The notes beneath the pieces are model-generated. The model made no database searches. It had not been told where the DNA came from and saw only the letters and a list, made by a program, of their open reading frames with translations. The position numbers and the translations under genes are program-made. A stretch of DNA of 64,000 bases, taken from the NCBI GenBank assembly GCA_021841005.1, contig JAKBVZ010000019.1:178931-242930 (forward strand), in the 5' to 3' direction. Within the stretch, counting starts at the first letter, position 1; every line of letters begins with the position of its first letter. This document shows positions 46,577-55,883 of the stretch, one piece after another. The stretch comes from Actinomycetes bacterium (lineage in GTDB: Bacteria; Actinomycetota; Acidimicrobiia; Acidimicrobiales; JAMCPL01).

Positions 46577-48244
46577 ATGCCCGCAGGTAAGCACATGACC
46601 GGAGATTTTGTCTTTGAGCATCATCCCATTTCGACCGGAAAGCCAGGCCCGCCATCCGGGTCACCGGCTGCCGGTTCATTCCAGTCGAAAGATGCGTTAC
46701 AAGCTCCTGTACAAGATGCAGGGCAGACCGTACGAGCGGTAATAGTCGATCTTCTCGAACGTGAGGGCACGAGCATAGCCAAAGACCCGCGCCGGGTCGA
46801 GGCATTCCTCCGTGATCTATGTGGGGAGCATCTTGCCGAGATTTCGGTGGCGATCTCGGTAGTGCGTGCTGGGCTGATCGAAGAGCTGTATACGACCGCA
46901 GCGAATGGATCCCAGCCGATCTCGCTTGCCTTGCCGCGACTAGCTATGCAATTATGCCGGGAGCAAGGCATAGAAGACAGCCTGGCTCGTTGGGCAGTTG
47001 GAACCTGGGCACTTGCACTCGGTATCGCCGACGCCGGACTTGTAGAATCTCTGGACAGCTCGAGCAAGTCAGCGGCTGTGCCAGCATCAGCATCAGCATC
47101 AGGACCCGTGCCCGGTTATGCAGAAGGAGATCCACACAAGCCTTCGGCGACCAGCCAGGAATTCGCATCCAGAACCGTCAGTGTAGGGACCATTTCGCCG
47201 GATTCTCTGCCATCACCAATGTTTCCGGCCTCACCAATACCTGGCCTTACGGGAGATAGCCTTGCAGAAGGCGAGGTGGAGTCCATCGGCACACATCCAG
47301 CAGGCGCCATGGGCGGGGACGGCGCTGGGGATGATGCCGTGCTGACGACAGGCATGCCTTCCCGTGCGGGTGCAGGCATGCCACACGAAGCCGCGTATAG
47401 CGGGCTGAAAAAGTTGATTCCATCAGGCAGGCAAGCACGCCTCGTGACGGTGGCCGTTGCCTTATTTGCCATCGCAGCCATAGCCGCATGGATTGGAGTC
47501 TTGTTGACGTCAAGCGGTACCACAGGACTCAGGCAACCTCGCAGCGTAACCCTTCCCGCGTCCAATGGCTCAATCGGCAGCTCTACCATAAGAGCAAAAG
47601 GCAGGTTCAACCTTCCGTCCCTCGGAACATACCGCTATGCCACCACGGCTACCGGCAGCCTGCCTACTGCGAGCAAGGGAGGTTCACCATCCACCAGCTT
47701 CTCCACTCTCGAAATAGAAGAGATCGGAACGCAACTAGGAGCCGCTTGGACCGGTTTCGGGAGTCCTAATATAGAAAGTGATCTCTACGACTGGACCTCC
47801 ACCAAGATTGTGGATACAAGTACGGAATACCTACTCAGCTCTGGAAATGCTGAATCGACCGCCTGCGTCTGGTCGCCCCCGATAGTCGATTATCAGGAGC
47901 CGCTCCTGCCGGGGCATTCGTGGTCGAACACTTCTACATGCAGCACTTATATCGCAGGTGCACCGACTACCGTTGACGTCCAGGTCCAATCGCATGTTGT
48001 TGGAACCAGGAACATTACCGTTCCGCTCGGTACCTTTCAGACCGTACTGGTGGACACCATAAAGACCACCACATTGACGACTACCGGCAGCATCCCGCGT
48101 ATTGGTCGCACGACTATTGCTGCGAATGTGGATCCCACTACTGGAATACCCGTAAGTGAGGCTATCGATAATCAAAGTCAGGGTTGGACAGTAGTGGCCA
48201 GGCTGGAAGGCTTCACTCCCCTTCCCACCACCAATGGCGGTTGA
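46577..48244 (+). CDS. Single-pass membrane protein with N-terminal helical adaptor-like domain
   Basis: A 555-residue protein of unknown function. Residues ~50-155 form a helical domain (VIVDLLEREGTSIAKDPRRV, AFLRDLCGEHLAEISVAISV, LARWAVGTWALALGIADAGL) resembling a module attached to actinobacterial signalling proteins. A disordered Ser/Ala/Pro-rich region follows to ~285. One transmembrane helix lies at ~292-313 (LVTVAVALFAIAAIAAWIGV). About 240 extracytoplasmic residues (GRFNLPSLGTYRYATTATGS and on) are beta-rich with a repeated Thr-rich strand pattern. The topology suggests a transmembrane signal transducer. The in-frame ATG at 46595 has a better-spaced ribosome-binding site and may be the real start. 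It heads the plus-strand cluster ending with the kinase gene. Confidence 0.65.
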   Translation: MPAGKHMTGDFVFEHHPISTGKPGPPSGSPAAGSFQSKDALQAPVQDAGQTVRAVIVDLLEREGTSIAKDPRRVEAFLRDLCGEHLAEISVAISVVRAGLIEELYTTAANGSQPISLALPRLAMQLCREQGIEDSLARWAVGTWALALGIADAGLVESLDSSSKSAAVPASASASGPVPGYAEGDPHKPSATSQEFASRTVSVGTISPDSLPSPMFPASPIPGLTGDSLAEGEVESIGTHPAGAMGGDGAGDDAVLTTGMPSRAGAGMPHEAAYSGLKKLIPSGRQARLVTVAVALFAIAAIAAWIGVLLTSSGTTGLRQPRSVTLPASNGSIGSSTIRAKGRFNLPSLGTYRYATTATGSLPTASKGGSPSTSFSTLEIEEIGTQLGAAWTGFGSPNIESDLYDWTSTKIVDTSTEYLLSSGNAESTACVWSPPIVDYQEPLLPGHSWSNTSTCSTYIAGAPTTVDVQVQSHVVGTRNITVPLGTFQTVLVDTIKTTTLTTTGSIPRIGRTTIAANVDPTTGIPVSEAIDNQSQGWTVVARLEGFTPLPTTNGG

Positions 48245-48406
48245 GCCTTATATGCTCGGCATGGCATCCCTCCCTGACATCCTCCCCATGGCTTTCTTAA
48301 GGCGGCTTGCGGGGGCGCTTCTGGCCATATCCAGCCACATCCAGCGCCGGCCACAAGTGGTCATGATGGGACGCTGCTGGTACGGGCTTGGTGCATAATC
48401 ATCGAC

Positions 48407-49597
48407 ATGCCGCGAATGCAAGACATACCACCGATGCAAGACATACCACTCCCCAAGAGATGCTCAGCCATGCCAGGGCATAAGGTCCGTTTACGATTAA
48501 GGTCGGCGACCGTCCTCCTGGTGGTGATACCTCTCTTGATTACGGTGCTTTCTGGATGTGCAACCACGAAGCCAACACAGGCGCGGCACCAGAAGCATCC
48601 CGCGCCATGCCCCTCTACTGTCCTATCCTGCCTCACTGGTGATATGTCGCACGCAGGCGGTAAGGCCAACGGGCACGCTCATCCAGAATCAGGCGAACTC
48701 GGGTCTCCCCCGCCATGTCCGACCCCTGCAAACTTCACCCAACCATTGCCTCGGCGCCTCGGAACGAGCGTGCTAGGCCGCCTACAGGCTGACCTGCCCT
48801 CCAGCGACCAGCAGCTAATCCTGGATGCCATGGATCAGCTTCCGGCCACTGCTGCGGGTCGGATAGCGAGATGTCTCGATCGGCTGGACTCCAACGAGGC
48901 GGGAGTCTTGGCCACCAACCTTTCAGTTGTGCTCGAAATGGACTCTGCGAATGCGGGAAGCTATGCCGGAGCGCTGGTGGGAGTCCAGGGAGCCGGTAAT
49001 GGCCCGGTACAGGTGGCCTCCAGCAGCGTACTGCGGTCAATCTCCGGGCTGTTCGACGTACTACCACGGGCACTGGCGGGTGGTAATCCTCAGATATCCT
49101 CATTCATCACTGAAGGACTGTCCACCACCATCCCGTACCTAGAGGGCATCCTGCAGGCTGGTGTAGCGCAGATTCCTCCTGCAGCAGCACCGCTCCTGCT
49201 GGCGGCAGCATACCGCATGCTCAAGCCCAACGATCCTGCCGGACTGGCCAATTTCGTCGTGCTTTTCGAGGCTCCCGAAGCTCAATCACTCACCTCTCAC
49301 TATGCATACCAGGCCGGCCTTGACTGCGGTGCTTCATCGTCGAGTAAGTGCACAGCCTTCGATAGGTGGGTTACCTCCATTGCAGCGGCAAGGACCCCTC
49401 CTCCTGCGGTCCAGCGCGATGCGGCAAATTGCATATTACTCCCACTCTGTACATCGGCGCAGTCAAAAGCAGTCGTGGCATGGGTCAAGTCGGGCACAGG
49501 TGGTGCATCATCTGGAACAGCAGCGTTACAGCAATTGAAATCCATCATGACCAACAACTCTTTCACGGCAGCGCAAGGATGGATATACGCGTTCTAA
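48407..49597 (+). CDS. Putative lipoprotein, function unknown
   Basis: A 396-residue protein with a hydrophobic segment ATVLLVVIPLLITVLSGCATT ending in a lipobox (VLSGC). It is therefore probably diacylated and anchored outside the membrane. The mature part is helical and Ala/Leu/Pro-rich (ADLPSSDQQLILDAMDQLPA, FITEGLSTTIPYLEGILQAG) and matches no family I know. CATAAT (48394-48399) sits seven bases before ATG 48407, implying a leaderless start there; the alternative ATG 48470 gives a more usual signal peptide length. It lies between the membrane protein gene and the FHA gene, so a role in the same envelope signalling system is possible. Confidence 0.6.
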   Translation: MPRMQDIPPMQDIPLPKRCSAMPGHKVRLRLRSATVLLVVIPLLITVLSGCATTKPTQARHQKHPAPCPSTVLSCLTGDMSHAGGKANGHAHPESGELGSPPPCPTPANFTQPLPRRLGTSVLGRLQADLPSSDQQLILDAMDQLPATAAGRIARCLDRLDSNEAGVLATNLSVVLEMDSANAGSYAGALVGVQGAGNGPVQVASSSVLRSISGLFDVLPRALAGGNPQISSFITEGLSTTIPYLEGILQAGVAQIPPAAAPLLLAAAYRMLKPNDPAGLANFVVLFEAPEAQSLTSHYAYQAGLDCGASSSSKCTAFDRWVTSIAAARTPPPAVQRDAANCILLPLCTSAQSKAVVAWVKSGTGGASSGTAALQQLKSIMTNNSFTAAQGWIYAF

Positions 49598-49773
49598 GAG
49601 GCCGGCGCACAGTTGTGTAAAAGCCGCTGCTTTGCACCAATTATGTCTCAGATAATCGGTCAACTGCGTGGAACATGCATGCTCAGCTAAAATACCAATA
49701 TGGCATGTTGCACGTACGGTAGAACCATGCGATTTCGGTATCCTGCAGGCTACGAAACAATGGTACGCGACCG

Positions 49774-50415
49774 ATGCCGGCACGATGGATTACGCTCCAA
49801 GTGAAGCCATTCCTCGAAGTACGGCAGCATTCGGGTACTGAAGTGGTTCCTCTCGAAGTGCATGTTGGCCAGGCGATCACAATAGGCAAGGCCGGCTTTG
49901 CTGATGTGCGAATTGTCGATGATCGCGCTGTGTCCAGACTACATGCAGCCGTGGAGCCGATCGGGGCAGGGTGGTGCGTACGGGACCTTGGTAGCCGCAA
50001 CGGGACCTATGTCAATGGCATCCGTATATGGTCGCAGAAGGCCTTGCATCCGGGCGACGAAGTGCGGGTGGGAACCACTACTATAGTTTTCCGTTCTGAT
50101 CGGACATCTGATGAGCAGACGGTCACGGTGAATGCAGAACCCCCCAAGCTGACCTCGCGTGAGTACGATGTTTTGGTGGCTCTCTGCCGTCCACTCGTGT
50201 CTGGCACCACCTTTACGCAGCCAGCTACGATCAGGCAGATGGCAAGCGAATTAGTTGTATCGCTGGCGGCAGTGAAACAGCATCTTGCCAGGCTCTACGA
50301 CAAGTTTGGCATATACGAGGAATCGGGCACTGAATCACGACGCGTACGCCTGGCCAACGAAGCCCTTGCACGTGGTGCAGTGCGCCTTCCCGATCTGCAG
50401 CACAATGATCCGTGA
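49774..50415 (+). CDS. FHA-domain protein with C-terminal winged-helix-like region
   Basis: A 213-residue protein. Residues ~25-105 are a forkhead-associated domain: ITIGKAGFADVRIVDDRAVS (Gly/Arg-like start; Ser of SRLHA), SRLHAAVEPIGAGWCVRDLG and SRNGTYVNGIRI, which is the phosphothreonine-binding core (S-R-x-H and N-G). Residues ~120-205 resemble a DNA-binding winged helix (KLTSREYDVLVALCRPLVSG, IRQMASELVVSLAAVKQHLA). The protein may couple phosphothreonine recognition to transcription. The PP2C and kinase genes follow in the same direction after 100 bp, so its ligand is probably a target of that kinase. Confidence 0.82.
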   Translation: MPARWITLQVKPFLEVRQHSGTEVVPLEVHVGQAITIGKAGFADVRIVDDRAVSRLHAAVEPIGAGWCVRDLGSRNGTYVNGIRIWSQKALHPGDEVRVGTTTIVFRSDRTSDEQTVTVNAEPPKLTSREYDVLVALCRPLVSGTTFTQPATIRQMASELVVSLAAVKQHLARLYDKFGIYEESGTESRRVRLANEALARGAVRLPDLQHNDP

Positions 50416-50515
50416 GCGACGAAGGGTCCATTAGGGCTATGTCCAACCTGTTCGCTCCGTATAAGTACCCTTACGCAGGAATCCAGGCACAATTTGGTGA
50501 GGTGATAGCTGGCTA

Positions 50516-51466
50516 ATGAGTCCTCATGTGCCATGGCAAGTAATAGGCGCCAGCGTCCAGGGTGCATTGCATAGGCGCGTAGGCCTACCTAACCAGGATG
50601 CAATCGGCTGGTCATGCACCCAATTTGCCGGCGACGCTGCATCTGCCGGAGACACTTCAGACATCCTGGCTGTAGCGTTGGCAGATGGACACGGCCATCC
50701 GTTAGGTATTCGAGCACAGAGAGGCGCATCGTTGGCTGTCGATGTGGCACTCGGACTTGCTACCCGTGACCCGGCGGCATTGGCCACAAGATCCGGTGCA
50801 GAGAAGTTCTTGGACGATCTGGCTACCGGACTGCCTGCTCTCTGGATGGATCGGGTGCGAGCAGACCTTGCCGCGGATCCGGTGGGAGGCATTGAGTTGG
50901 GACAGCTTGCGCGCCTGAACGGAACTACACCCATTCGCTCATTCCAGCACCACCCGGAACTGGCCTACGGTGCAACCGCCATCCTGGCCGTAGCCACTCC
51001 TGATCATATAATCCTCGCGCAACTTGGTGACGGCGCTATCTTGACCGTGAGCAAGGGAGGTGCCGTGTCTTACCCCCTGGAAAGCGATCCGAGACTCGTG
51101 GCAAACCAGACCTGGTCACTTGCTTCCCCCGATGCATCGACTCACTTCCGTACCACAGTGCTCCCTGTGACACAGCAAGTGCATAAGTATACCAAGGCGA
51201 AGAATACCGCATTGGAACTTGTTGTGCTGGCCACTGACGGGTACGTAAATTCCTACCAGGATGATGCAGCATTCGAGCAGGTAGGTACTGACGTATTGGA
51301 TATGCTGGCGTCACATGGATTTGAGACATTGCAGGCGCAACTACCTGCGTGGCTTGAAACCACTTCGGAAAGGGGATGTGGGGACGATGTCACGGTGGCA
51401 TTCATCGGGCATGCGGCGGCGCCACGTACCACTGGCGGCAGCAGGTCGCAGGAGAGCGTCGTTTGA
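50516..51466 (+). CDS. PP2C-family Ser/Thr phosphatase of a TerY-P-like triad
   Basis: A 316-residue metal-dependent phosphatase. The conserved blocks are GLPNQDAIGW (R/NQD start), VALADGHGHPLG (DGHG metal ligands), TAILAVATPDHIILAQLGDG (GDG), LVVLATDGYVNSY (TDG) and GCGDDVTVAFIG (DD). It should remove phosphate from the targets of the neighbouring kinase. The stop TGA overlaps the TTG start of the kinase, so the two are translated in a fixed ratio. It begins behind GAGGTGATAGCTGG. The triad phosphatase-kinase-vWA is recognised from comparative genomics of tellurium-resistance-related systems. Confidence 0.88.
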   Translation: MSPHVPWQVIGASVQGALHRRVGLPNQDAIGWSCTQFAGDAASAGDTSDILAVALADGHGHPLGIRAQRGASLAVDVALGLATRDPAALATRSGAEKFLDDLATGLPALWMDRVRADLAADPVGGIELGQLARLNGTTPIRSFQHHPELAYGATAILAVATPDHIILAQLGDGAILTVSKGGAVSYPLESDPRLVANQTWSLASPDASTHFRTTVLPVTQQVHKYTKAKNTALELVVLATDGYVNSYQDDAAFEQVGTDVLDMLASHGFETLQAQLPAWLETTSERGCGDDVTVAFIGHAAAPRTTGGSRSQESVV

Positions 51467-52809
51467 CCTCGGATCTCCTCAGACCGGGACAGGTGGTGTT
51501 TGCATCGTACTCAAAGATTCCATGCATTATTACAGGCTTTCTGGGCAGTGGCGGCCAGGGAGAAGTATACCGCGCGGAATTGCGTGACGACATCGTTGCC
51601 GTGAAGTGGTATCGTCCCGCTGTTGCCGGACCACGTCAGTACCGTGCACTCGAGGACCTGGTCCGCCGGAACCCGCCAAGTTCAGCGTTTCTCTGGCCCC
51701 TTGACATCGTGACCGCTCCGCGGTCGACCAGTTTCGGATACGTAATGCCCATTCGCGATCACCGCTTTGCAGGGATGGGCGACCTGGTGCGCAGGAACGT
51801 AGATCCCACCGCTCGCGTGCTGGCCACTATCGGGTTCGGCCTTGCTGAAGCGTTTCTCTCCCTCCACACCCAGGGGCTGTGCTACCGTGACATATCCTTC
51901 GGAAATGTGTTCTTCGATCCCGAAACTGGCGAGGTGCTGGTATGCGACAACGACAATGTCACGATTGACGGGACCACTCCTGGCGGCATTCTGGGTACCC
52001 CAAGATTCATGGCGCCTGAAGTGGTACGTGGCGTTGCACTGCCGAGTTCCCGTACCGACTTGTTTTCCCTCGCTGTCCTGCTGTTCAACATGTTCTTCAT
52101 CCATCATCCATTCGAGGGCGCCGGCGAGCAGCGTTATAGGGTACTGGATGTGGCCGCTATGCGAGAGCTGTACGGTGAACATCCCGTTTTCATATTCGAC
52201 CCGGACAACGACTCCAACCGGCCGATCTCAGGCACGCACCAAAATGCTCTTGACCTATGGTCTTACTTTCCCCGAGAACTTCGTGAACTGTTTGTAAGGT
52301 CGTTTACGCGTGGTGTCACCGATCCGATCAATGGGCGTGTACGTGAAAGTGAATGGCGCCAGGCGATGGTTCGTCTCCGCGATTCCGTCCTGCTGTGCGA
52401 CTCCTGCGGAGGGGATGCAGAATCGTTCTGGGAACCTTCAGAGCGCTGGAAGGGCGTTTCATGCTGGCGTTGCAAGGCTTCGCTCCCGGTGCCTGTGTAT
52501 CTTGCTTTCGAGACAGCCAGGAGTTCTGAGGTCTCTCTATTTGCCGTCGCGTCACCTGGCGCCAAGGTATACCCCCATCATGTGGAAGCCGGTGCCCTTT
52601 ACGACTTCTCGCGCGACATCGGAGAAGTTGTCAGGCATCCGTCGAATCGCGCTCTTTTGGGGTTGCACAACACATCCATCAGTACGTGGAGAGCAACGGG
52701 TGCAATGGGAACTGTGCGTGAGGTGGAGCCTGGCATGACCGTAGGTCTGTCACCTCGAACCATCATAGACTTCGGAACTTCCACTGCCGAAGTCCGGTCG
52801 GCAACCTGA
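51463..52809 (+). CDS. Ser/Thr protein kinase with C-terminal zinc ribbon (TerY-P-like triad)
   Basis: A kinase of ~448 residues. Gly-rich loop FLGSGGQGEVYRAEL, ATP-binding Lys in DIVAVKWYRP, catalytic loop LCYRDISFGNVFFDP (HRD replaced by YRD), metal-binding VCDNDNVTI (DFG replaced by DND), and GTPRFMAPEVVRG. After the kinase, CDSCGG and CWRCKA provide a zinc ribbon, followed by a ~90-residue beta domain. The opening RPGQVVFASYSKIPCIITGF is typical of TerY-P kinases. TTG 51463 overlaps the phosphatase stop; the open frame extends back to 51376, in phosphatase sequence. No transmembrane segment, so it is cytoplasmic. Confidence 0.85.
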   Translation: MTSDLLRPGQVVFASYSKIPCIITGFLGSGGQGEVYRAELRDDIVAVKWYRPAVAGPRQYRALEDLVRRNPPSSAFLWPLDIVTAPRSTSFGYVMPIRDHRFAGMGDLVRRNVDPTARVLATIGFGLAEAFLSLHTQGLCYRDISFGNVFFDPETGEVLVCDNDNVTIDGTTPGGILGTPRFMAPEVVRGVALPSSRTDLFSLAVLLFNMFFIHHPFEGAGEQRYRVLDVAAMRELYGEHPVFIFDPDNDSNRPISGTHQNALDLWSYFPRELRELFVRSFTRGVTDPINGRVRESEWRQAMVRLRDSVLLCDSCGGDAESFWEPSERWKGVSCWRCKASLPVPVYLAFETARSSEVSLFAVASPGAKVYPHHVEAGALYDFSRDIGEVVRHPSNRALLGLHNTSISTWRATGAMGTVREVEPGMTVGLSPRTIIDFGTSTAEVRSAT

Positions 52810-52868
52810 ATCTTGATGCCGCCATCCGCACCGTGACACACCTGGAAACTGCGCAGCGATTGCCGCTG

Positions 52869-52966
52869 CCGGCAGTCACCAGACTTCTATGTCGATGCCT
52901 ACACGCCTCCTCCATCATGCGGTGACGGGACTCTGATAACCGGCAGTCACCAGACTTCTATGTCGA
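52869..52966. repeat. 27-bp direct repeat spaced 71 bp at the end of the vWA gene
   Basis: CCGGCAGTCACCAGACTTC plus ATGTCGA continues identically at 52869-52895 and 52940-52966. The second copy includes the last codons of the vWA gene (IEVW-stop), so the first is a duplicated gene end. It lies in the 137-bp space between the convergent kinase and vWA genes. Confidence 0.8.
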
Positions 52967-53894
52967 CGATCTCACCATCGCCATGCTCGGCACTCTTATA
53001 TATCGTATCATGGCCTTCTTCATCACGCTGCCTCATGTCACGGTCATCACCCCTGTAATACTCACCACCAGGAAGTACCATGCCCTGAAGGCCGTCATCG
53101 TAACGTGCCGCGCGGTGAAGGCCCTCGCTCGTCACACCTGCGAGCGCTGTTGCTGCATCATCACGGATGGACGTGTCGCCAGGTCCATCGGGCAGCCGGC
53201 CGGATCTTCCCACCTGTAGGCCGCCAGCCGGAGCTTGTTGCGGGCCGGCGGCTTCCATCGGTGCCATAGTTGGAGAGGACGATGAAGCTAGGCCAATAGT
53301 GGATGCCCAGCGGACCTGGCGGGCAAGCGCTTCTGGTGTGTTCGCTTCGAGAATAGGTACAGATGCATTTCCCACGAAACGCCGGAGTATCTCTCGATCT
53401 GCGTCACGGCCAATGGCAATAGCAAGTCGTATCGCCTTTTGTCCTAATGGGATAGCGTCAAGAGCGGCAATTCCAGAATCGAAATCATCTGTCGGGCGAC
53501 CATCGGAAACGAGGATGATGACAGGCGGCAATGCACGTACAGGCATACCAGAACCTGAGAGTTCATCAGTGAGTAAATGAAGTGCGGCGCCGAGGTCAGT
53601 GATTCCACCAGCATCCAGATCTGACCATGTAAAGCTCTCGAGTGGTACCGCATTGCCGGCTTGCCACTGCGCACCAGTGGCAAAGCGCATAACGCGTACG
53701 AATGGCCGTGCATAAGGGTTACCGGCCGCCACTTCGCGCATATGCGGTAGCGCTTCGCGAACGGCGGTATTCAGAGCTTGTATCTTGCCATCACGGGCCA
53801 TCGATCCTGAACAATCTGCGAGCCAGAAGACCATTAGCGGCCTACTCGACAAGTTGCCACCCGGTCGTCTGAGTGCGTGCGCGTAGGTGCTCAT
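52947..53894 (-). CDS. TerY-like von Willebrand factor A domain protein
   Basis: A 315-residue protein. The vWA domain (~residues 15-200) has the MIDAS motif FWLADCSGSMARDGKIQAL (DxSxS), a downstream Thr in DAGGITDLGAALHLL and an Asp in IILVSDGRPTDDFD. It matches TerY, which binds metal and protein partners in tellurium-resistance-type phosphorylation systems. Residues ~205-315 are low complexity (Ser, Gly, Asp, Glu). The gene converges on the kinase, whereas in known triads the three genes usually run in the same direction. TATTAT lies six bases before the ATG, suggesting a leaderless transcript. No terA-F homologues are seen in the window. Confidence 0.85.
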   Translation of the reverse strand: MSTYAHALRRPGGNLSSRPLMVFWLADCSGSMARDGKIQALNTAVREALPHMREVAAGNPYARPFVRVMRFATGAQWQAGNAVPLESFTWSDLDAGGITDLGAALHLLTDELSGSGMPVRALPPVIILVSDGRPTDDFDSGIAALDAIPLGQKAIRLAIAIGRDADREILRRFVGNASVPILEANTPEALARQVRWASTIGLASSSSPTMAPMEAAGPQQAPAGGLQVGRSGRLPDGPGDTSIRDDAATALAGVTSEGLHRAARYDDGLQGMVLPGGEYYRGDDRDMRQRDEEGHDTIYKSAEHGDGEIVDIEVW

Positions 53895-54179
53895 TGCATC
53901 ATAATACCAGCTGCGGTCGTTGCCAATCCGTTGAAACGTAGGCTCCGACCTTGCCTCGAGGCAATAGAAGTCTTACCTCCTAGCTAGGGGAATCACGCTT
54001 CCCTGAAGATGGCAACCGGGCATGCCCTGGCACATAATGCACCATTAGACAGCCGGCAGGAATCGAACAAGCGCCCTAGGCGTGAGCAATCCGGTAGGCA
54101 GTACGAAGACGGACCTGTCACCGGAACGTTACCGGCATGAGGAGAGTGGGAGTAGGGAGAGTGGAAGTAGGCGTACAGG

Positions 54180-55196
54180 ATGAGTGATGGCAGCAGCGTA
54201 TACGTGAATCAGGAAGCGTACCCAAAGTCTCAGGATCCCTTGCATCGGACCCATTCGGAATTGGATCCGGTTGGACTATACCTTGCTGATATCACGCGAT
54301 ATGGATTGCTGACGCAGGAAGACGAGATACGGCTCGGTAAAGTGATCGACACAGGTAGATTGGCCACCCGGAAAATGTACATGCACCGAGCGGATAAAGA
54401 CCCAAGTAGGCACGGATGCACCCTAGATGAAGGAACCCCGGCATACCTGCCCGAAGGATACGAATCCGGTCTGCAAAAGCAAGTGGAAGATGCGATACTG
54501 GCCAAAAATATACTAGTTACCGCCAATCTCAGGCTGGTTGTTGGATATGCCAGGAACTACCATCGCATGACTGGGGCATCCATGCTCGACCTCATACAAG
54601 AGGGCAATATCGGGCTAATACGAGCCGCCGGCAGATTCGATTGGCGCAAGGGGAACAGGTTCTCCACCTATGCGACATGGTGGATCAGGCAGGCGCTGGA
54701 ACACTACGTTACGGGTACGGACAGGATCATCCGGCTACCTGCCCACGTAGCCAACCGTCTGCGCAAAGTACGGGCAACCCGCAACGAGATCACGCTGGAG
54801 CTGGGACGCACCCCTACGCTGGAGGAGATCAGCCGGCATTCAAAAGTACCGGTCAGTCAACTGCAGGAATTGGCAAAAGTCGAGTACGATACAGTACCGT
54901 TAACGGGGAGCGAGTCAGACTGCACCTACCCGTCTTCCGAATATTGCGACTACGCAGATCCATTCATGTTGCGTCTATTGGACGGATTGCTCAGACAATT
55001 GGATGCACAGGAGCTGGAAGTCATCAAGATGAGGTATGGACTTGGTGGTAACGAAAGTCAAACACTCGATGCCACGGCAAATCAGTTGCGGCTCTCCAAG
55101 GAACGAGTCAGGCAAATCGAGAACAAGGCACTGGCCAAGTTGCGTTACCTGGCTTACAGCAACGGCATCGACGATCCGTTCGATACAAGTGCTTGA
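54180..55196 (+). CDS. Sigma-70 family sigma factor, group 2/3-like
   Basis: A 338-residue primary-type sigma factor lacking region 1.1. Region 1.2 starts with DPVGLYLADITRYGLLTQED. Region 2 has ILVTANLRLVVGYARNYHRM, MLDLIQEGNIGLIRAAGRFD and the -10-recognition helix GNRFSTYATWWIRQALEHYV. Region 3 and region 4 follow, the last with LDATANQLRLSKERVRQIEN, which recognises -35. Compared with RpoD, the region before region 2 carries ~45 extra residues (LATRKMYMHRADKDPSRHGC and on). It is probably a stationary-phase or stress alternative sigma (SigB/HrdB-like). Promoter GGAGAGTGG repeats precede it. 285 bp upstream hold no gene. Confidence 0.88.
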   Translation: MSDGSSVYVNQEAYPKSQDPLHRTHSELDPVGLYLADITRYGLLTQEDEIRLGKVIDTGRLATRKMYMHRADKDPSRHGCTLDEGTPAYLPEGYESGLQKQVEDAILAKNILVTANLRLVVGYARNYHRMTGASMLDLIQEGNIGLIRAAGRFDWRKGNRFSTYATWWIRQALEHYVTGTDRIIRLPAHVANRLRKVRATRNEITLELGRTPTLEEISRHSKVPVSQLQELAKVEYDTVPLTGSESDCTYPSSEYCDYADPFMLRLLDGLLRQLDAQELEVIKMRYGLGGNESQTLDATANQLRLSKERVRQIENKALAKLRYLAYSNGIDDPFDTSA

Positions 55197-55252
55197 ACCG
55201 ATCCGACTCCACGGATACACAAATACGTCGTTGCCAGCAGATACATTTCCGG

Positions 55253-55720
55253 CTATGCGGCTGGGTTCTGGTACCTTGCGACCGTAAAGGCCATGATGAC
55301 GGGGATGTCAGTGGCAAAAATTACGAGAGCCAGAGTCAGGATAGCGAGCATACTTCCACGTACATGGTCATAGGCAAAGACATACTCGAGCATACCTGCC
55401 TCCACAATATATTCTACCACAACCCATCGTAGCACGAGGAAGAACTTGTCCCACGCAAAGCTGTGTATCCTGGCAAGCGCCAGGCCTGCGGCAATCAGGC
55501 ACGCTCCGGACACTACAAGCAGGCCGATCACCGGACCAAGCGGTGCATGCCGTGGCAGGTAGGATGCCATGTATACACCGTCAATGACGACAAGCACCAG
55601 AGAGACAAGGGCCATCTTGTCAACCGGCGGTAACCGGCGCTGCCAGTAAGGCACTACCGACTTGTCATCATGCTGGCTGGTACGGCCATCATCAGTGTAA
55701 ACAGCATTGCCAGGTGTCAT
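55253..55720 (-). CDS. Four-helix membrane protein, unknown function
   Basis: A ~155-residue protein with a polar N-terminus and four hydrophobic segments: ALVSLVLVVIDGVYMASYL, PVIGLLVVSGACLIAAGLAL, FFLVLRWVVVEYIVEAGMLE and LAILTLALVIFATDIPVIMA. It converges with the sigma gene. I recognise no family. ATG 55720 lies close to GGAGGTGATG; the frame could start earlier at 55762. Its neighbours on the minus strand are another membrane protein and a TetR/MFS pair, but 163 bp separate it from the next gene, so operon membership is unclear. Confidence 0.6.
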   Translation of the reverse strand: MTPGNAVYTDDGRTSQHDDKSVVPYWQRRLPPVDKMALVSLVLVVIDGVYMASYLPRHAPLGPVIGLLVVSGACLIAAGLALARIHSFAWDKFFLVLRWVVVEYIVEAGMLEYVFAYDHVRGSMLAILTLALVIFATDIPVIMAFTVARYQNPAA

Positions 55721-55883
55721 GGCATCATCACCTCCATTACCCTCCTTGCTTGTTGGGCGCACGTACCAACCAGTGATTTACCGGGATGGCAGGCAAGCGT
55801 CTGCGTCAACGTCATGACGTTGCAACTCTTCCCACAACTATGCCAGGACGGCCGGGGCATACTGATGCATATCCTGGGACGAG

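Noticed and set aside
54040..54095. tRNA-like text (GGAATCGAAC) upstream of the sigma gene
   Set aside because: The reverse strand gives a TTCGATT loop but the flanking arms do not pair and no acceptor or anticodon stem fits.
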